From positions 1-57,506 of the IMG/VR virus record IMGVR_UViG_3300032322_001172: a DNA stretch of 57,506 nt, one strand, 5' to 3'. This document shows positions 35,177 to 44,310 of the stretch, in pieces. The translations under genes were made by a program, and so were the position numbers. The notes beneath the pieces were generated by a model. The model saw only the letters and a list, made by a program, of their open reading frames with translations. It was not told the DNA's origin and made no database searches. How positions within the stretch are numbered: the stretch's first letter is position 1; the number at the start of each line of letters is the position of its first letter. This stretch comes from a virus.

Positions 35177-36942
35177 TTTAAATCTCCTTCCCTATCTGTG
35201 AACTTAGGAGTCAGCTGATCCGGAGCTTGGTTCTCGTGTAAGGCCCAAGGTTCGTGCATAGGTATTCTTCTCATAATACTGTTTAATTTTTTATCTTTTA
35301 CTAGATATTTTGTTTCATCCCATTTTAAAGTTTTATCTGTTATTAGATTTTCATACTTTTGTAAAGGTCTAATTTTATCAGCAATTTCTGCATCTTGTGC
35401 AGGAGGTCCATTCATATGAATTTGTGCGGCTGTTTCGTGATGATTTCCGCCGCTCTTGATGTCAGTTTGTTTTGCTGTGGTTATTCTTGTATTTTCATAG
35501 GATTTGATATGCAGACCTTTTACTGCTTCGGGCTGGTCTTCTAATATAGATTTTTCATCTTTAACATTAGTATTAGTCGGAGCTGCATCCTTATCTTGGA
35601 CACTTACTCTCATATTTCCCATAACTTTAATATCTAGATTGCCCTGTTTCTTTTCATCGTTTCTTACATGGATCTTTCCATTTCTTCCGATCAATATATC
35701 CATGTTCTGAACACTTTCAATGTAAACCCTACCATTTTCGAAACCGTTTGCGTCGAACATTTTTTTATCTTCATAGAGTTTGGCAGGATCGTCGCTGGTA
35801 GTTCCTTGATATTCGCCTGTGGCTTTTATATTGACATTTCTGCCGGCTTCCATATTAATGTCTCTGTCTGCACGAATATTGAGATCATTTTTTGTATGAA
35901 TGCTTATACTATCTTCGGCAAAAATATCTATTTTTCCGTTGCTGGTTAATTCAACCCATGCAGTTCCTCTAGCATTAGCTATGTAAATCACATCTTCGGT
36001 ATTATGAAATAACAGTTGATGTCCTGTTCTAGTTCTTACACGGAAATATTCATTAACTGGAATTGTAGGATCGCCCTTCTCTCCAGACAGCACATCCATA
36101 TACTTTACTGGACCGTCGCTTGCTGGTTTTTCACGAACATATCTGTCATCGCCGTCATCCATGACTAGCGTGGTTCCGCCTAATCTACTAACTGGTACCG
36201 TGGCAACTGTTTGTTTTTCGTTAATACCTATTTTAGATTTTTTTGCTCCTGCCCTTTTATCTAGAGGTCCGGGTGTAGAAATTCCAAATACCATACTAGG
36301 AGTTTCTCGTCTAGCAGTGGTGGTAGTTACTCCTCTAACATCATCTTCAATTAACCCTTGTTCTAAAAATCTATCTGCTATAGGATGTACAGGTTTTTTA
36401 ATTTTATCAACATTTAGTTGTTGATCACTTTTTGCATTTTTTCTTCTATTAACTTCAGCAACCGGCAAAGGCAAATCTGTTTTATATTTTTTCTTATCGT
36501 CTGGATCTAAATCAACTAGAGTAGTTCCTGCTATAGCCGGAACCATATGATTGGCGAATTTGTCTGGTACACATCCCATCCAGTATCCCTGTGCAGGATC
36601 TCCGTTAATAAAAAATACCAACACTGTTACACCAACATCGGGGGGTATCATCCACATACCGTAGCTTTTTTGAGTATCGCTAAAACCATCAAGAGAAGAT
36701 TTTGACGAATCATTCTCTCCCATGAATTCGAATGGTGTGTACCCAAAGAAAGGCATGGCGCATTTCACTATAAATGTTTGAGCATTATCTCCCATAATAT
36801 TAGATTGCTCTCGCAATAGTGTTACTTCGAGGGCGCCATTAAAGGAAGGATCTAAGTGGCTAATAATTTTCGCTAGGTAAGGACCAGTTCCTATATTAGA
36901 CTGATTGGTTATTTCGGTAGAAGTTCTAGTATGTTGTGCCAT
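35173..36942 (-). CDS. gp5: baseplate hub/needle protein, gp5-like without lysozyme domain
   Basis: This 589-residue protein begins with an OB-fold-like domain (about residues 15-130): GTGPYLAKIISHLDP, GALEVTLLREQ, GYTPFEF and PPDVGVTVLVFFINGDPAQGYW. After a linker comes an RVRTRTGHQLLFHNTED segment and then short strand repeats (about 325-400: GKIDIFAEDSISIHTKNDLN, INMEAGRNVNIKA) typical of the gp5/VgrG beta-helical needle. The T4 gp5 lysozyme domain, which sits between these parts, is missing. I see none of its catalytic-site motifs. A wall hydrolase is instead fused to the tape measure at 49897-53223. The gene lies between a putative hub protein (17-base gap) and gp25. Confidence 0.86.
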   Translation of the reverse strand: MAQHTRTSTEITNQSNIGTGPYLAKIISHLDPSFNGALEVTLLREQSNIMGDNAQTFIVKCAMPFFGYTPFEFMGENDSSKSSLDGFSDTQKSYGMWMIPPDVGVTVLVFFINGDPAQGYWMGCVPDKFANHMVPAIAGTTLVDLDPDDKKKYKTDLPLPVAEVNRRKNAKSDQQLNVDKIKKPVHPIADRFLEQGLIEDDVRGVTTTTARRETPSMVFGISTPGPLDKRAGAKKSKIGINEKQTVATVPVSRLGGTTLVMDDGDDRYVREKPASDGPVKYMDVLSGEKGDPTIPVNEYFRVRTRTGHQLLFHNTEDVIYIANARGTAWVELTSNGKIDIFAEDSISIHTKNDLNIRADRDINMEAGRNVNIKATGEYQGTTSDDPAKLYEDKKMFDANGFENGRVYIESVQNMDILIGRNGKIHVRNDEKKQGNLDIKVMGNMRVSVQDKDAAPTNTNVKDEKSILEDQPEAVKGLHIKSYENTRITTAKQTDIKSGGNHHETAAQIHMNGPPAQDAEIADKIRPLQKYENLITDKTLKWDETKYLVKDKKLNSIMRRIPMHEPWALHENQAPDQLTPKFTDREGDLK

Positions 36943-36959
36943 AAATTATATTCTCAATA

Positions 36960-39173
36960 TCAAATAGTAAAAGTTCCAGAAGCTGCTTCGTCGTCGTTAG
37001 GAGATGTTGACGGAGGTTCGGGATCTCCCGGTCTTCTTGGCATAACATCTTCAGTTTGCTGTTCTGTTAGGCCGCCAATTGGTTGGCCGCCAACAATATA
37101 ATCTGTACTCTGTCCCACCATTCTTACACATTGTAAAATCTGTTTCCATACACCCTGGCTGAAGACATTCTCGCATTGTATAACTTTGTATATGCCGCTG
37201 AATGCACTGTCTCGACCGCCTTTTGCAAATTCGTACAGGCCTTGTTTTTCGTTGATGTCAACAGGATTTCTGAAAGTCAAATAAACAAAGACATCGCCGC
37301 CCTCATAATTCATAGTTCCGTCACTAGTGACTTGAGATGTCGGAGCAGCCTTAGCAAAATAATTACCTATACCGCTGTCAACTAACCAATATGGATCGCC
37401 TAATACTTCTAAATTAACTTTAACCATGTCAACTCCGGCCTTACCGGTTAACGCTGCATGGAATGATTCTGCAATAATTTGTTCTGTATTTTTGTCGTCG
37501 GCTCCACCTACTGGTTTTATAAGAAGATTAGGATCTCTTTTTGGTCTCGGTCTTCCTATTGTAGTTTCTTGAGCTTGAGGTGTTGAAGAAGTTCCTCCCT
37601 CAACACTAGCTATCTTTGGTTCGGCTGGTCCTTTTTGACCTAGGTTATTTACTTGGGCGCTTTGAGATTCTAAAGACGGATTGACTCCGGTAAAGAACAT
37701 AGTGTTGATTTCGATATCAAATTTTAAAATGTCTGTGTTTTGGCCTGTATAAATGTAGCTGTACTGTTTTACAATTCTTTTTTCTAACGAGTTATATCCT
37801 AAAGGCACAGTATTTGGGTCTGTAAAAACTGAATGATGAACTAACCAAGGAACTACTCTAAAAATCATTCTCTTAGCATAATCGCCGACTTGAGTATCAA
37901 AGTCTAGTAGTTCTACCTGCATGTCAATACGCCACCATTTGACAAACCCGTCTATTAAATTGTTTGCGTCTAGTGCCTTCTTTGCATATTCAGAACTTAA
38001 AATTAGCTGATTAATCATTGCAGTAATTTTTTGTCCTTGAGCAAATTGAAACGCTCTATTTTTAGGATCAACGGTCATGTTATCTCGTTGAACTAATCCT
38101 GTCTTTTCGTCTACAACATCACCGTGCTTAGAAAAAGGAACATTACCTCCGCTGCCCGAAGTAAATCCTAAACTGGATTTACCGATGGGATTTACGCCGC
38201 TGCCGCCGAGACCGCTGCTAAGAACTCCTGTTCCGCCCACTGCTTTAGCAGCAGGTGCATTTGGATTTGAAGATGCTTTGTTCGAAGACGGCGGCGGGGT
38301 GTTTCTTGCAAAGTCTCCTGCATTTTCAGGAAACTGTATAACATACTCGTCTTTAATTTTGATTAATTTTTCTTTTTGTAATTTTTCTTCAATGTCGTTT
38401 AACACTCTTGACAAACTCTGATTTCCTGTAGAAAGAATTTCTTCTACTGTTCCTGCCGATCCTGCTGTAATTTTTATATCACTATAGGTAGTATTGTTAA
38501 CATCAGAAAATCCTTGATGATTATAAGGAATAGCTTCTACTTGATATTGACTTCCGGATTCTGTAACTTTAAAAGTTACCTTTGTTAATTTTAAAGTAAA
38601 ATATTTAGAATTGATGTTTACTGTTTTTTTACCTTTTTCGTCCCATCCTTCAATATCCATTTTAAGGCAATAAGGTGCGTTGTCTAGATAGTTAATGAAT
38701 CCGGCTTTTTTAGCAGCGACCTGTAAGCTCTGTAATAGCAATCCCATCGAGTAAGGTTCGTAGATATCAAATTCAAATTTAAATGCATTTGAATTTCCGG
38801 ATTTTGAATTTGCAGCAATAAGTGTTTTCATCTTAAAATTGTCGATGAAATACTCGGGCGATCCGTAAAAAGTTTTTGTTCTAAATGCATCGCCTCGACC
38901 GGCTGATGAAAAAACCACACTTCCTGCTCCTGCAAATCCCACACCTGCGGCTCGATAAGAACTAGGATCATTAAATTGATTTTTATTTAAAACAGACAGC
39001 GTCCATAGGACAGTGTAAGAAGCAAACTGTTCCATTGGATTGGGAATTATTGCAGGAAGGTATTTTGTTGCACCTGGTTTCTGGGCTGCGCCGCCTGCTG
39101 CAATAATTCCTTGTTTAAGACCTTCAACATTAAAACTGCTTGAGGCTACTGTTGCATTACCTTGAGCGACCAT
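36960..39173 (-). CDS. putative baseplate hub structural protein (gp27-like position)
   Basis: This 737-residue protein has no motif I can name with certainty. The first half (about 40-250) is beta-rich and includes NPMEQFASYTVLWTLSVL and a YSMGLLLQSLQVAAKKAGF helix. The second half has WWRIDMQVELLDFD and YAKRMIFRVVPWLVHHSVF, then a QYSYIYTGQNTDILKFDIE segment, which resembles domains of tail-hub proteins. Low-complexity Gly/Ser/Pro stretches separate the parts, and the C-terminus is Pro/acidic. It lies between the gp53-like gene (3-base gap) and gp5. A hub ring on which gp5 sits, as T4 gp27 does, is therefore the most likely role. This is a positional inference. Confidence 0.5.
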   Translation of the reverse strand: MVAQGNATVASSSFNVEGLKQGIIAAGGAAQKPGATKYLPAIIPNPMEQFASYTVLWTLSVLNKNQFNDPSSYRAAGVGFAGAGSVVFSSAGRGDAFRTKTFYGSPEYFIDNFKMKTLIAANSKSGNSNAFKFEFDIYEPYSMGLLLQSLQVAAKKAGFINYLDNAPYCLKMDIEGWDEKGKKTVNINSKYFTLKLTKVTFKVTESGSQYQVEAIPYNHQGFSDVNNTTYSDIKITAGSAGTVEEILSTGNQSLSRVLNDIEEKLQKEKLIKIKDEYVIQFPENAGDFARNTPPPSSNKASSNPNAPAAKAVGGTGVLSSGLGGSGVNPIGKSSLGFTSGSGGNVPFSKHGDVVDEKTGLVQRDNMTVDPKNRAFQFAQGQKITAMINQLILSSEYAKKALDANNLIDGFVKWWRIDMQVELLDFDTQVGDYAKRMIFRVVPWLVHHSVFTDPNTVPLGYNSLEKRIVKQYSYIYTGQNTDILKFDIEINTMFFTGVNPSLESQSAQVNNLGQKGPAEPKIASVEGGTSSTPQAQETTIGRPRPKRDPNLLIKPVGGADDKNTEQIIAESFHAALTGKAGVDMVKVNLEVLGDPYWLVDSGIGNYFAKAAPTSQVTSDGTMNYEGGDVFVYLTFRNPVDINEKQGLYEFAKGGRDSAFSGIYKVIQCENVFSQGVWKQILQCVRMVGQSTDYIVGGQPIGGLTEQQTEDVMPRRPGDPEPPSTSPNDDEAASGTFTI

Positions 39174-39176
39174 TGA

Positions 39177-39476
39177 TTAGATTCCTAAAAATTTAAAAAG
39201 ATTAGTTTTTTTAGGGATATAAATTTGTACTCCTGGAAGAAAATCATAAATTGGATCTTTTAAAACTTCCATGTTTCGTTGAACAAATACCCACCATAAT
39301 TTTGGTGTTCCGTAGATCATAAATGATAATAAATCCGGTCTATGTTTAAATTGATTTTCTATCACATATAAAAAATCATCAGTTTCTGCTGGCACTGGTC
39401 TAATGTTCAATAGCTCTAGATATAAATTGTTCTGAGGAGTATTTGCATACGGTGATGCTACTGTATATGTCGCCAT
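39177..39476 (-). CDS. gp53: baseplate wedge protein, gp53-like
   Basis: This 99-residue protein contains FKHRPDLLSFMIYGTPKLWW followed by VFVQRN, and a C-terminal DPIYDFLPGVQIYIP segment. The pattern YG...LWWV...N.i.DP..df..G..i.iP is that of the gp53 wedge family and of LysM-like tail proteins. T4 gp53 has 196 residues, so this is a short version holding only the core. It is the second gene of the baseplate operon, one base from its upstream neighbour. In T4, gp53 lies just before gene 5, and a similar order is kept here with one hub gene between. An alternative is a generic LysM-type tail protein. Confidence 0.65.
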   Translation of the reverse strand: MATYTVASPYANTPQNNLYLELLNIRPVPAETDDFLYVIENQFKHRPDLLSFMIYGTPKLWWVFVQRNMEVLKDPIYDFLPGVQIYIPKKTNLFKFLGI

Positions 39477-39477
39477 T

Positions 39478-40563
39478 TTAGATGTATCCTACTCCGTCAC
39501 CCGATACCATTTTTCCAGATGCATATTGAGTTAGACTAAACTGTCTTAGTCTTGATCTATTGTATATCGGTGATACTGTTACGCTGATATTACTTACTAC
39601 CGGAACCCAAGTATTAGAAGGAGTATATCTAATGTAATTTACATCGTCTTTTAATTCAACTGTAAATGATTTTATCACTACCGGAACCTTGTCAAATACA
39701 CTCGAACCATACCCTGTTAAGAAACAGATTATCGGAGGAGAACCGGCATTAGGTCCTGATCCAAAAAACATTTTAGTCGCTGTTTTAAAAAATACAGTAG
39801 CCGCTACCCAATAAGCAGCTTCCGTTTCGTTCTCGCAGGTAAATTCTCCAGAAATAGTTATATCATCTATTTGACTATTTTTATATGCCTGGAACGGATA
39901 TATCGAATGGACATTGTCTGGGTTAGTGTAATTTGCTTTAGAAGTTATTGAAATATTTGGCAGATAGGGCCAAACTACTCCGCCGGTATTTTTTAATGGC
40001 TGAAACAGGGGTGAATTAAACACTTCCCATGCACAAGAAATTTTTACACGCCAATCGTCCTTGGCGCCCGAACTTAATTTTAATGCCGTGCCTTGTGCAG
40101 CGAACGATTCTCCTCCAGGAGGCACTGCTGCACCTTTAAAAATACTCGATAAGTTGTTAAGGGTTCCTGCTACTCCGGAAATACCTGCCGCTAGATTTTG
40201 TAATCCTCCTAAGATATTTCCTGCCCCTAACTTTCCTACTGCACCGGCAATGTCTGCTGCTATGTTACTGGTAGATCCTGCCACCGATTGTAGACTTGAT
40301 AGAACTCCGCCTACTTTGCTTTGTATAGCATTTCCTATACCGCCTAGTGCTGTTCCGCCTCCGCCGGGGGCAGCCGTAAAACCATTTAATCCCGATCCTA
40401 CTGCTCCGGACAATGTATTGACTTTTGCTTCAAGATTAGCTTTTGCTAGAGCATTTCCTTCTGCTCCTCCGGCTGCGGCGCCACCGGCCGCATTGGTTGC
40501 TGAGCTTATCGATTCAGATACTCCTGCTACTAATTTTGCAAGAGGATTTGTTGATCTGGACAT
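39478..40563 (-). CDS. tail/baseplate structural protein, Ala/Gly-rich N-terminus
   Basis: This is a 361-residue protein. The first half (about 25-160) is low-complexity Ala/Gly/Ser with glycine-zipper-like helices. The second half is a conserved-looking beta domain: DDWRVKISCAWEVFNSPLF, then VVWPYLPNISIT, HSIYPFQAYKNSQIDDITIS, AAYWVAATVFFKTATKMFFG and a VTVSPIYNRSRLRQFSL tail. It is the first gene of the minus-strand baseplate operon, with AATAAATA 27 bases before its ATG. The position and YPF..YK...I.dI motif suggest a tail-tube cap or initiator (a gp48/gp54-like role), but I cannot assign it firmly. Confidence 0.5.
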   Translation of the reverse strand: MSRSTNPLAKLVAGVSESISSATNAAGGAAAGGAEGNALAKANLEAKVNTLSGAVGSGLNGFTAAPGGGGTALGGIGNAIQSKVGGVLSSLQSVAGSTSNIAADIAGAVGKLGAGNILGGLQNLAAGISGVAGTLNNLSSIFKGAAVPPGGESFAAQGTALKLSSGAKDDWRVKISCAWEVFNSPLFQPLKNTGGVVWPYLPNISITSKANYTNPDNVHSIYPFQAYKNSQIDDITISGEFTCENETEAAYWVAATVFFKTATKMFFGSGPNAGSPPIICFLTGYGSSVFDKVPVVIKSFTVELKDDVNYIRYTPSNTWVPVVSNISVTVSPIYNRSRLRQFSLTQYASGKMVSGDGVGYI

Positions 40564-40590
40564 TTTGGCATTATTCCTTGGTTATAACTC

Positions 40591-40598
40591 TATTTATT
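40591..40598 (-). promoter_or_regulatory. putative late promoter box (AATAAATA) for the baseplate operon
   Basis: Seven of eight bases match TATAAATA. The box is 27 bases before the ATG at 40563, in the 84-base divergent gap. It is suited to drive the whole minus-strand structural block. Confidence 0.5.
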
Positions 40599-40616
40599 AT
40601 TACAAAAATGTGCTAT

Positions 40617-40622
40617 TATAAT
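40617..40622 (+). promoter_or_regulatory. possible sigma70-type -10 element (TATAAT) before gp55
   Basis: A perfect TATAAT lies 25 bases before the gp55 ATG. Seventeen bases further upstream is TTATTA (40594-40599), which matches TTGACA at only three positions. T4-like middle promoters often keep only the -10 element, so early or middle expression of gp55 is plausible. A strong ribosome-binding site (AGGAGAAA) follows at 40632-40639. Confidence 0.35.
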
Positions 40623-40647
40623 AAGTAGAATAGGAGAAATTCATTGA

Positions 40648-41493
40648 ATGACTGTACCTAAAATCAAATATCTAACCAACAAAGATCTACTCAAAGAAAT
40701 ACATTTAAGCAAAAATACATACTGTGCATATTCAGATCCGAAATATTCTGACTATGATCTAATAGTACCTAATCTTGAAAAACTTAATGTAAGAACTATT
40801 GCCGAAGCTAAACGAAATAGAGCAACTAAGCTATCAAAGGAAGCCTATGAAAAAGCACAATTAGCAGGTGGTAAAAAGCTCAGTGCCAAAGACTTCGAGA
40901 TTGATTATAAAAAAATAAACAAAAACGATGTTGTGTTTCGTGTAATGACTTTCGAACATGTTCCTCTTGCTCCGGGTCGTAAGAAAACATTAAAAAACAC
41001 AGCGGATAGTCACGAAAAAGTAAACTTCCCACCATTCCAACATTGGAAGTTTGATGACAACGATAACCTTATCTGTGTAGGCAAGAGTCATTGGAAAGGC
41101 ACTTTGGCAAAAGGAGTGTTTTCTAAGGATCATGGACAGATAACCAATAATCTTGCTCGTATGTTTTTAAAGCTCTGCGAAAGATATGCCACTCGAGGCA
41201 ATGTTCGTGGTTACACATACAACGACGAAATGCGTGGTCAGGCAATTTTACAGTTAACGCAGATTGGCCTTCAGTTCGACGAGAGCAAAAGCGATAATCC
41301 GTTTGCCTATTATACTGCTGCGGTTACTAATTCGTTCGTTAGAATTATCAACATTGAAAAACGAAATCAAAATATCAGAGACGATATATTAGAAATGAAC
41401 GGTATGAATCCAAGTTGGACTCGTCAAAACGGTGGAAGCAGTGGCCCGTCTAGCGGTCCTGTATCTTCGTCCGACGGCGGCGATTGGGATTGA
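40648..41493 (+). CDS. gp55: late-transcription sigma factor, gp55-like
   Basis: This 281-residue protein begins with LTNKDLLKEIHLSKNTYC (about residues 9-26). A sigma-region-2-like core follows at about 165-250: NNLARMFLKLCERYATRGNV, then RGYTYNDEMRGQAILQLTQI and NPFAYYTAAVTNSFVRIIN. These are signatures of gp55, which recruits RNA polymerase to TATAAATA late promoters together with the sliding clamp. T4 gp55 has 185 residues. This one has an extended, charged segment between the N-terminal motif and the core, and a Ser/Gly/Pro tail ending in GGDWD. Several late-promoter boxes occur in the window. It heads the plus-strand gp47-gp46 operon and is divergent from the structural genes it should activate. 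Confidence 0.88.
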   Translation: MTVPKIKYLTNKDLLKEIHLSKNTYCAYSDPKYSDYDLIVPNLEKLNVRTIAEAKRNRATKLSKEAYEKAQLAGGKKLSAKDFEIDYKKINKNDVVFRVMTFEHVPLAPGRKKTLKNTADSHEKVNFPPFQHWKFDDNDNLICVGKSHWKGTLAKGVFSKDHGQITNNLARMFLKLCERYATRGNVRGYTYNDEMRGQAILQLTQIGLQFDESKSDNPFAYYTAAVTNSFVRIINIEKRNQNIRDDILEMNGMNPSWTRQNGGSSGPSSGPVSSSDGGDWD

Positions 41494-41524
41494 CATTTAG
41501 ATTCTATTAATATAAAATAACCCT

Positions 41525-42535
41525 ATGAGTCTATTCAAAAAAGTTGCATGTTTTACAGACATACATTTTGGTTTAAAGTCTGGTAGTAGAACCCACAACA
41601 TGGATTGTGAGGAATTTGTCAAGTGGTTTTGTGAAACTGCTAAAAAAGAAGGTTGCGAAACTGCAATCTTCCTAGGAGATTGGCACCATAATCGTAGTAC
41701 TACAGATGTTAGTACTATGAATTATACCCTTTCGAATCTAGAACGCCTTAGCGACAACTTTGAAAAAGTTTATTTCATATTAGGCAACCACGATTTATTC
41801 TACAAAGACAAGCGAGAAATCAACTCTGTTGAGTTTATGCGCCTCTTTCCTAATGTTGTGCCTATTAAAGAACCCTTTACATCGGGCGATGTAACTATTC
41901 TACCCTGGCTAGTTGCCGACGAATGGAAGAATATTCCTAATATTAAGAGTCGTTATATATTCGGTCACTTAGAATTGCCTAGCTTTTATATGAATGCTAT
42001 GGTACAGATGCCCGACCACGGGCAGTTACAGAGATCGCATTTTGTAAATCAAGAATATGTATTCACTGGTCACTTTCATAAGCGTCAGCAGGCTAATAAT
42101 ATTGTCTACATAGGCAATGCATTTCCGCACAATTACGCAGATGCAGGTGACGACGATCGCGGTATGATGATTTTAGAATGGGGCAGTAAACCAGAATATC
42201 GTACTTGGCCGGGGCAACCTGTTTATAGAACTTATAAACTAAGTCAGATTATTGATAGCCCGGATAAACTGCTTCGTGAAAAAATGCATTGTCGTGTGAC
42301 CATAGACTTGCCTATTACATTCGAAGAAGCAAATTTTATCAAAGAACAGTTTATTCCGCAGTTTAATCTACGAGAACTGATGCTAATACCTGAAAAGGTC
42401 GAAGTAGAAACCAATCAAACTCCTATTGATATACAGTTTGAAAGTGTTGATACTATTGTAATGAATCAGATCAATGCTATAGAAAGCGATACTTACGATA
42501 AAGGTCTTCTATTAGACATTTACAAAGAATTATGA
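41525..42535 (+). CDS. gp47: recombination endonuclease subunit, gp47-like (Mre11/SbcD family)
   Basis: This 336-residue protein has all the metallophosphoesterase motifs in order: D12-I-H14, GDWHH at 51-55, GNHD at 87-90, GH at 147-148 and GHFH at 182-185. Length and motifs match T4 gp47 (339 residues). With gp46 it forms the nuclease complex that resects DNA ends for recombination-dependent replication and degrades host DNA. The stop overlaps the gp46 start as ATGA, so the two subunits are translationally coupled. Confidence 0.95.
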   Translation: MSLFKKVACFTDIHFGLKSGSRTHNMDCEEFVKWFCETAKKEGCETAIFLGDWHHNRSTTDVSTMNYTLSNLERLSDNFEKVYFILGNHDLFYKDKREINSVEFMRLFPNVVPIKEPFTSGDVTILPWLVADEWKNIPNIKSRYIFGHLELPSFYMNAMVQMPDHGQLQRSHFVNQEYVFTGHFHKRQQANNIVYIGNAFPHNYADAGDDDRGMMILEWGSKPEYRTWPGQPVYRTYKLSQIIDSPDKLLREKMHCRVTIDLPITFEEANFIKEQFIPQFNLRELMLIPEKVEVETNQTPIDIQFESVDTIVMNQINAIESDTYDKGLLLDIYKEL

Positions 42536-44310
42536 TCAAAATAAAAAACTTAACTGTAAGAAATTTTATGAGCGTGGGTAATCAAACCCAGGCTATCGAC
42601 TTTGATCGTGGACAGTTGACCTTGGTCTTAGGTGAAAATCTAGATCTAGGAGGTGATGACTCTGGCGCCCGTAACGGAACAGGCAAAACTACAATCATCA
42701 ACGGACTAAGCTATGCTATCTACGGTCAAGCCCTAACCAACATCAAGCGTGATAATCTTATCAACAAGATTAACAGCAAAGGTATGTTGGTCACTGTGAC
42801 CTTTGAAAAAGACGGTATTGAATATCATATCGAACGAGGACGCAAACCTAATCTTTTAAAGTTTAGTATTAACGGCGAAGAACAAGAGCTTAAAGATTTA
42901 GACGAAAGTCAAGGCGACAGCAGAGAGACACAAAAAGCCATTGACGAGATGATTGGTATGAGTCACGAAATGTTTAAACATCTTGTTGCTCTCAATACCT
43001 ATACAGAACCGTTCCTTTCAATGAAAGCTGCTGATCAACGCAGTATCATCGAGCAACTGTTAGGTATTACTCAACTATCGGAAAAGGCAGAGGCTCTCAA
43101 AGAGCAGATTAAATTTACCAAAGATGCTATTGCTACAGAAAATACCCGAATTGAAACTGTAAAGGCATCTAATGATCGCATACAACAAAGCATCCAAGCT
43201 CTTGAGCGCAAACAGAAACTATGGGAAGAGCAGAAAGAAACTGCTCTAGATAATCTTAGAAAGAGCATAGATAAGCTCAGTAACATTGACATTGATCAAG
43301 AGATCGTTAATCAACGAGCTCTTACTGAGTGGGCTGAAACTAAGAAAGAGCGAGATAGTGTTACTGCATTAATTGCCAAACAAACTTCTGCTTTGGAAAA
43401 GGAACAAAAAGTTCTGGTCAAGCTAGAAAAAGAACTGGTTAGCCTAGCAGATCACAAGTGTCATGCCTGTGGTCAGGAAATCCACGATAATAAACACGAA
43501 GAAATGGTAACTTCTAAGGCTAGACAAGTAGAAGATAGTCAAAATCTAATCACCGAACATCTAGAGGAACTGGCTACTCTTAATGAATCACTGAGTCTAT
43601 TAGGGGATCTAGGAGACTGCCCCAAGGTACACTATGATAATCTGGAACAAGCTCTTAATCATAAAAATACATTAGACGGCTTAGAAAAAGATCTGGTCAC
43701 TAAAGAAACCGAACTAAACCCCTATGGAGAGCAAATAGAGGAACTTCGAAATACTGCTGTACAAGAAATCGACTGGGAAGCTGTTAACGAACTAACTCGT
43801 GTCAAAGATCATCAAGAATTCTTGTACAAGTTATTAACTAACAAGGATAGTTTTGTTCGTAAGCGTATCATTGATCAAAACCTGGCCTTCTTGAATCAAA
43901 GATTAACATATTATCTAGACAGAATTGGTCTTCCACATATAGTAGAATTCCAGAACGACCTGACAGTAATTATTACTCAACTAGGACAAGATCTAGATTT
44001 TGACAATCTAAGCCGAGGAGAACGCAATAGGCTGATTCTATCAATGTCGTGGGCGTTCCGTGATGTATGGGAAAATCTATATCACAGCATTAATCTGCTG
44101 TTCATCGACGAACTAGTTGACAGTGGTATGGATGCCAGTGGCGTTGAGAGCTCTATTGCTGTGCTAAAACGCATGACTAGAGAGCGTGATAAGAATGTAT
44201 TCTTGATTTCGCACAGAGACGATCTCACTAGCAGAGTAAATCATGTGTTGAAAGTTATTAAAGAAAATGGTTTTACTAGTTATTCTACAGATATTGAAAT
44301 AGTTGCTTAA
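42532..44310 (+). CDS. gp46: recombination endonuclease subunit, gp46-like (Rad50/SbcC ATPase)
   Basis: This 592-residue ABC-type ATPase has a Walker A GARNGTGKT at residues 45-53. Coiled-coil arms flank a zinc-hook motif, CHAC at 310-313. The ABC signature LSRGERNR is near 493, Walker B (LLFIDEL) near 522 and the switch His in FLISHRD near 560. T4 gp46 has 560 residues. It partners gp47 in end resection. A MutS-like or generic SMC identity is unlikely because of the hook and the adjacent gp47. It overlaps gp47 by 4 bases and the next gene by 1 base (TAATG). Confidence 0.95.
   Translation: MIKIKNLTVRNFMSVGNQTQAIDFDRGQLTLVLGENLDLGGDDSGARNGTGKTTIINGLSYAIYGQALTNIKRDNLINKINSKGMLVTVTFEKDGIEYHIERGRKPNLLKFSINGEEQELKDLDESQGDSRETQKAIDEMIGMSHEMFKHLVALNTYTEPFLSMKAADQRSIIEQLLGITQLSEKAEALKEQIKFTKDAIATENTRIETVKASNDRIQQSIQALERKQKLWEEQKETALDNLRKSIDKLSNIDIDQEIVNQRALTEWAETKKERDSVTALIAKQTSALEKEQKVLVKLEKELVSLADHKCHACGQEIHDNKHEEMVTSKARQVEDSQNLITEHLEELATLNESLSLLGDLGDCPKVHYDNLEQALNHKNTLDGLEKDLVTKETELNPYGEQIEELRNTAVQEIDWEAVNELTRVKDHQEFLYKLLTNKDSFVRKRIIDQNLAFLNQRLTYYLDRIGLPHIVEFQNDLTVIITQLGQDLDFDNLSRGERNRLILSMSWAFRDVWENLYHSINLLFIDELVDSGMDASGVESSIAVLKRMTRERDKNVFLISHRDDLTSRVNHVLKVIKENGFTSYSTDIEIVA

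Noticed and set aside
40061-40621. Plus-strand 186-codon frame opposite the Ala/Gly-rich tail gene
   Set aside because: It is a low-complexity mirror of the GC-rich Ala/Gly codons on the minus strand, has no known motif and lies against the operon direction.
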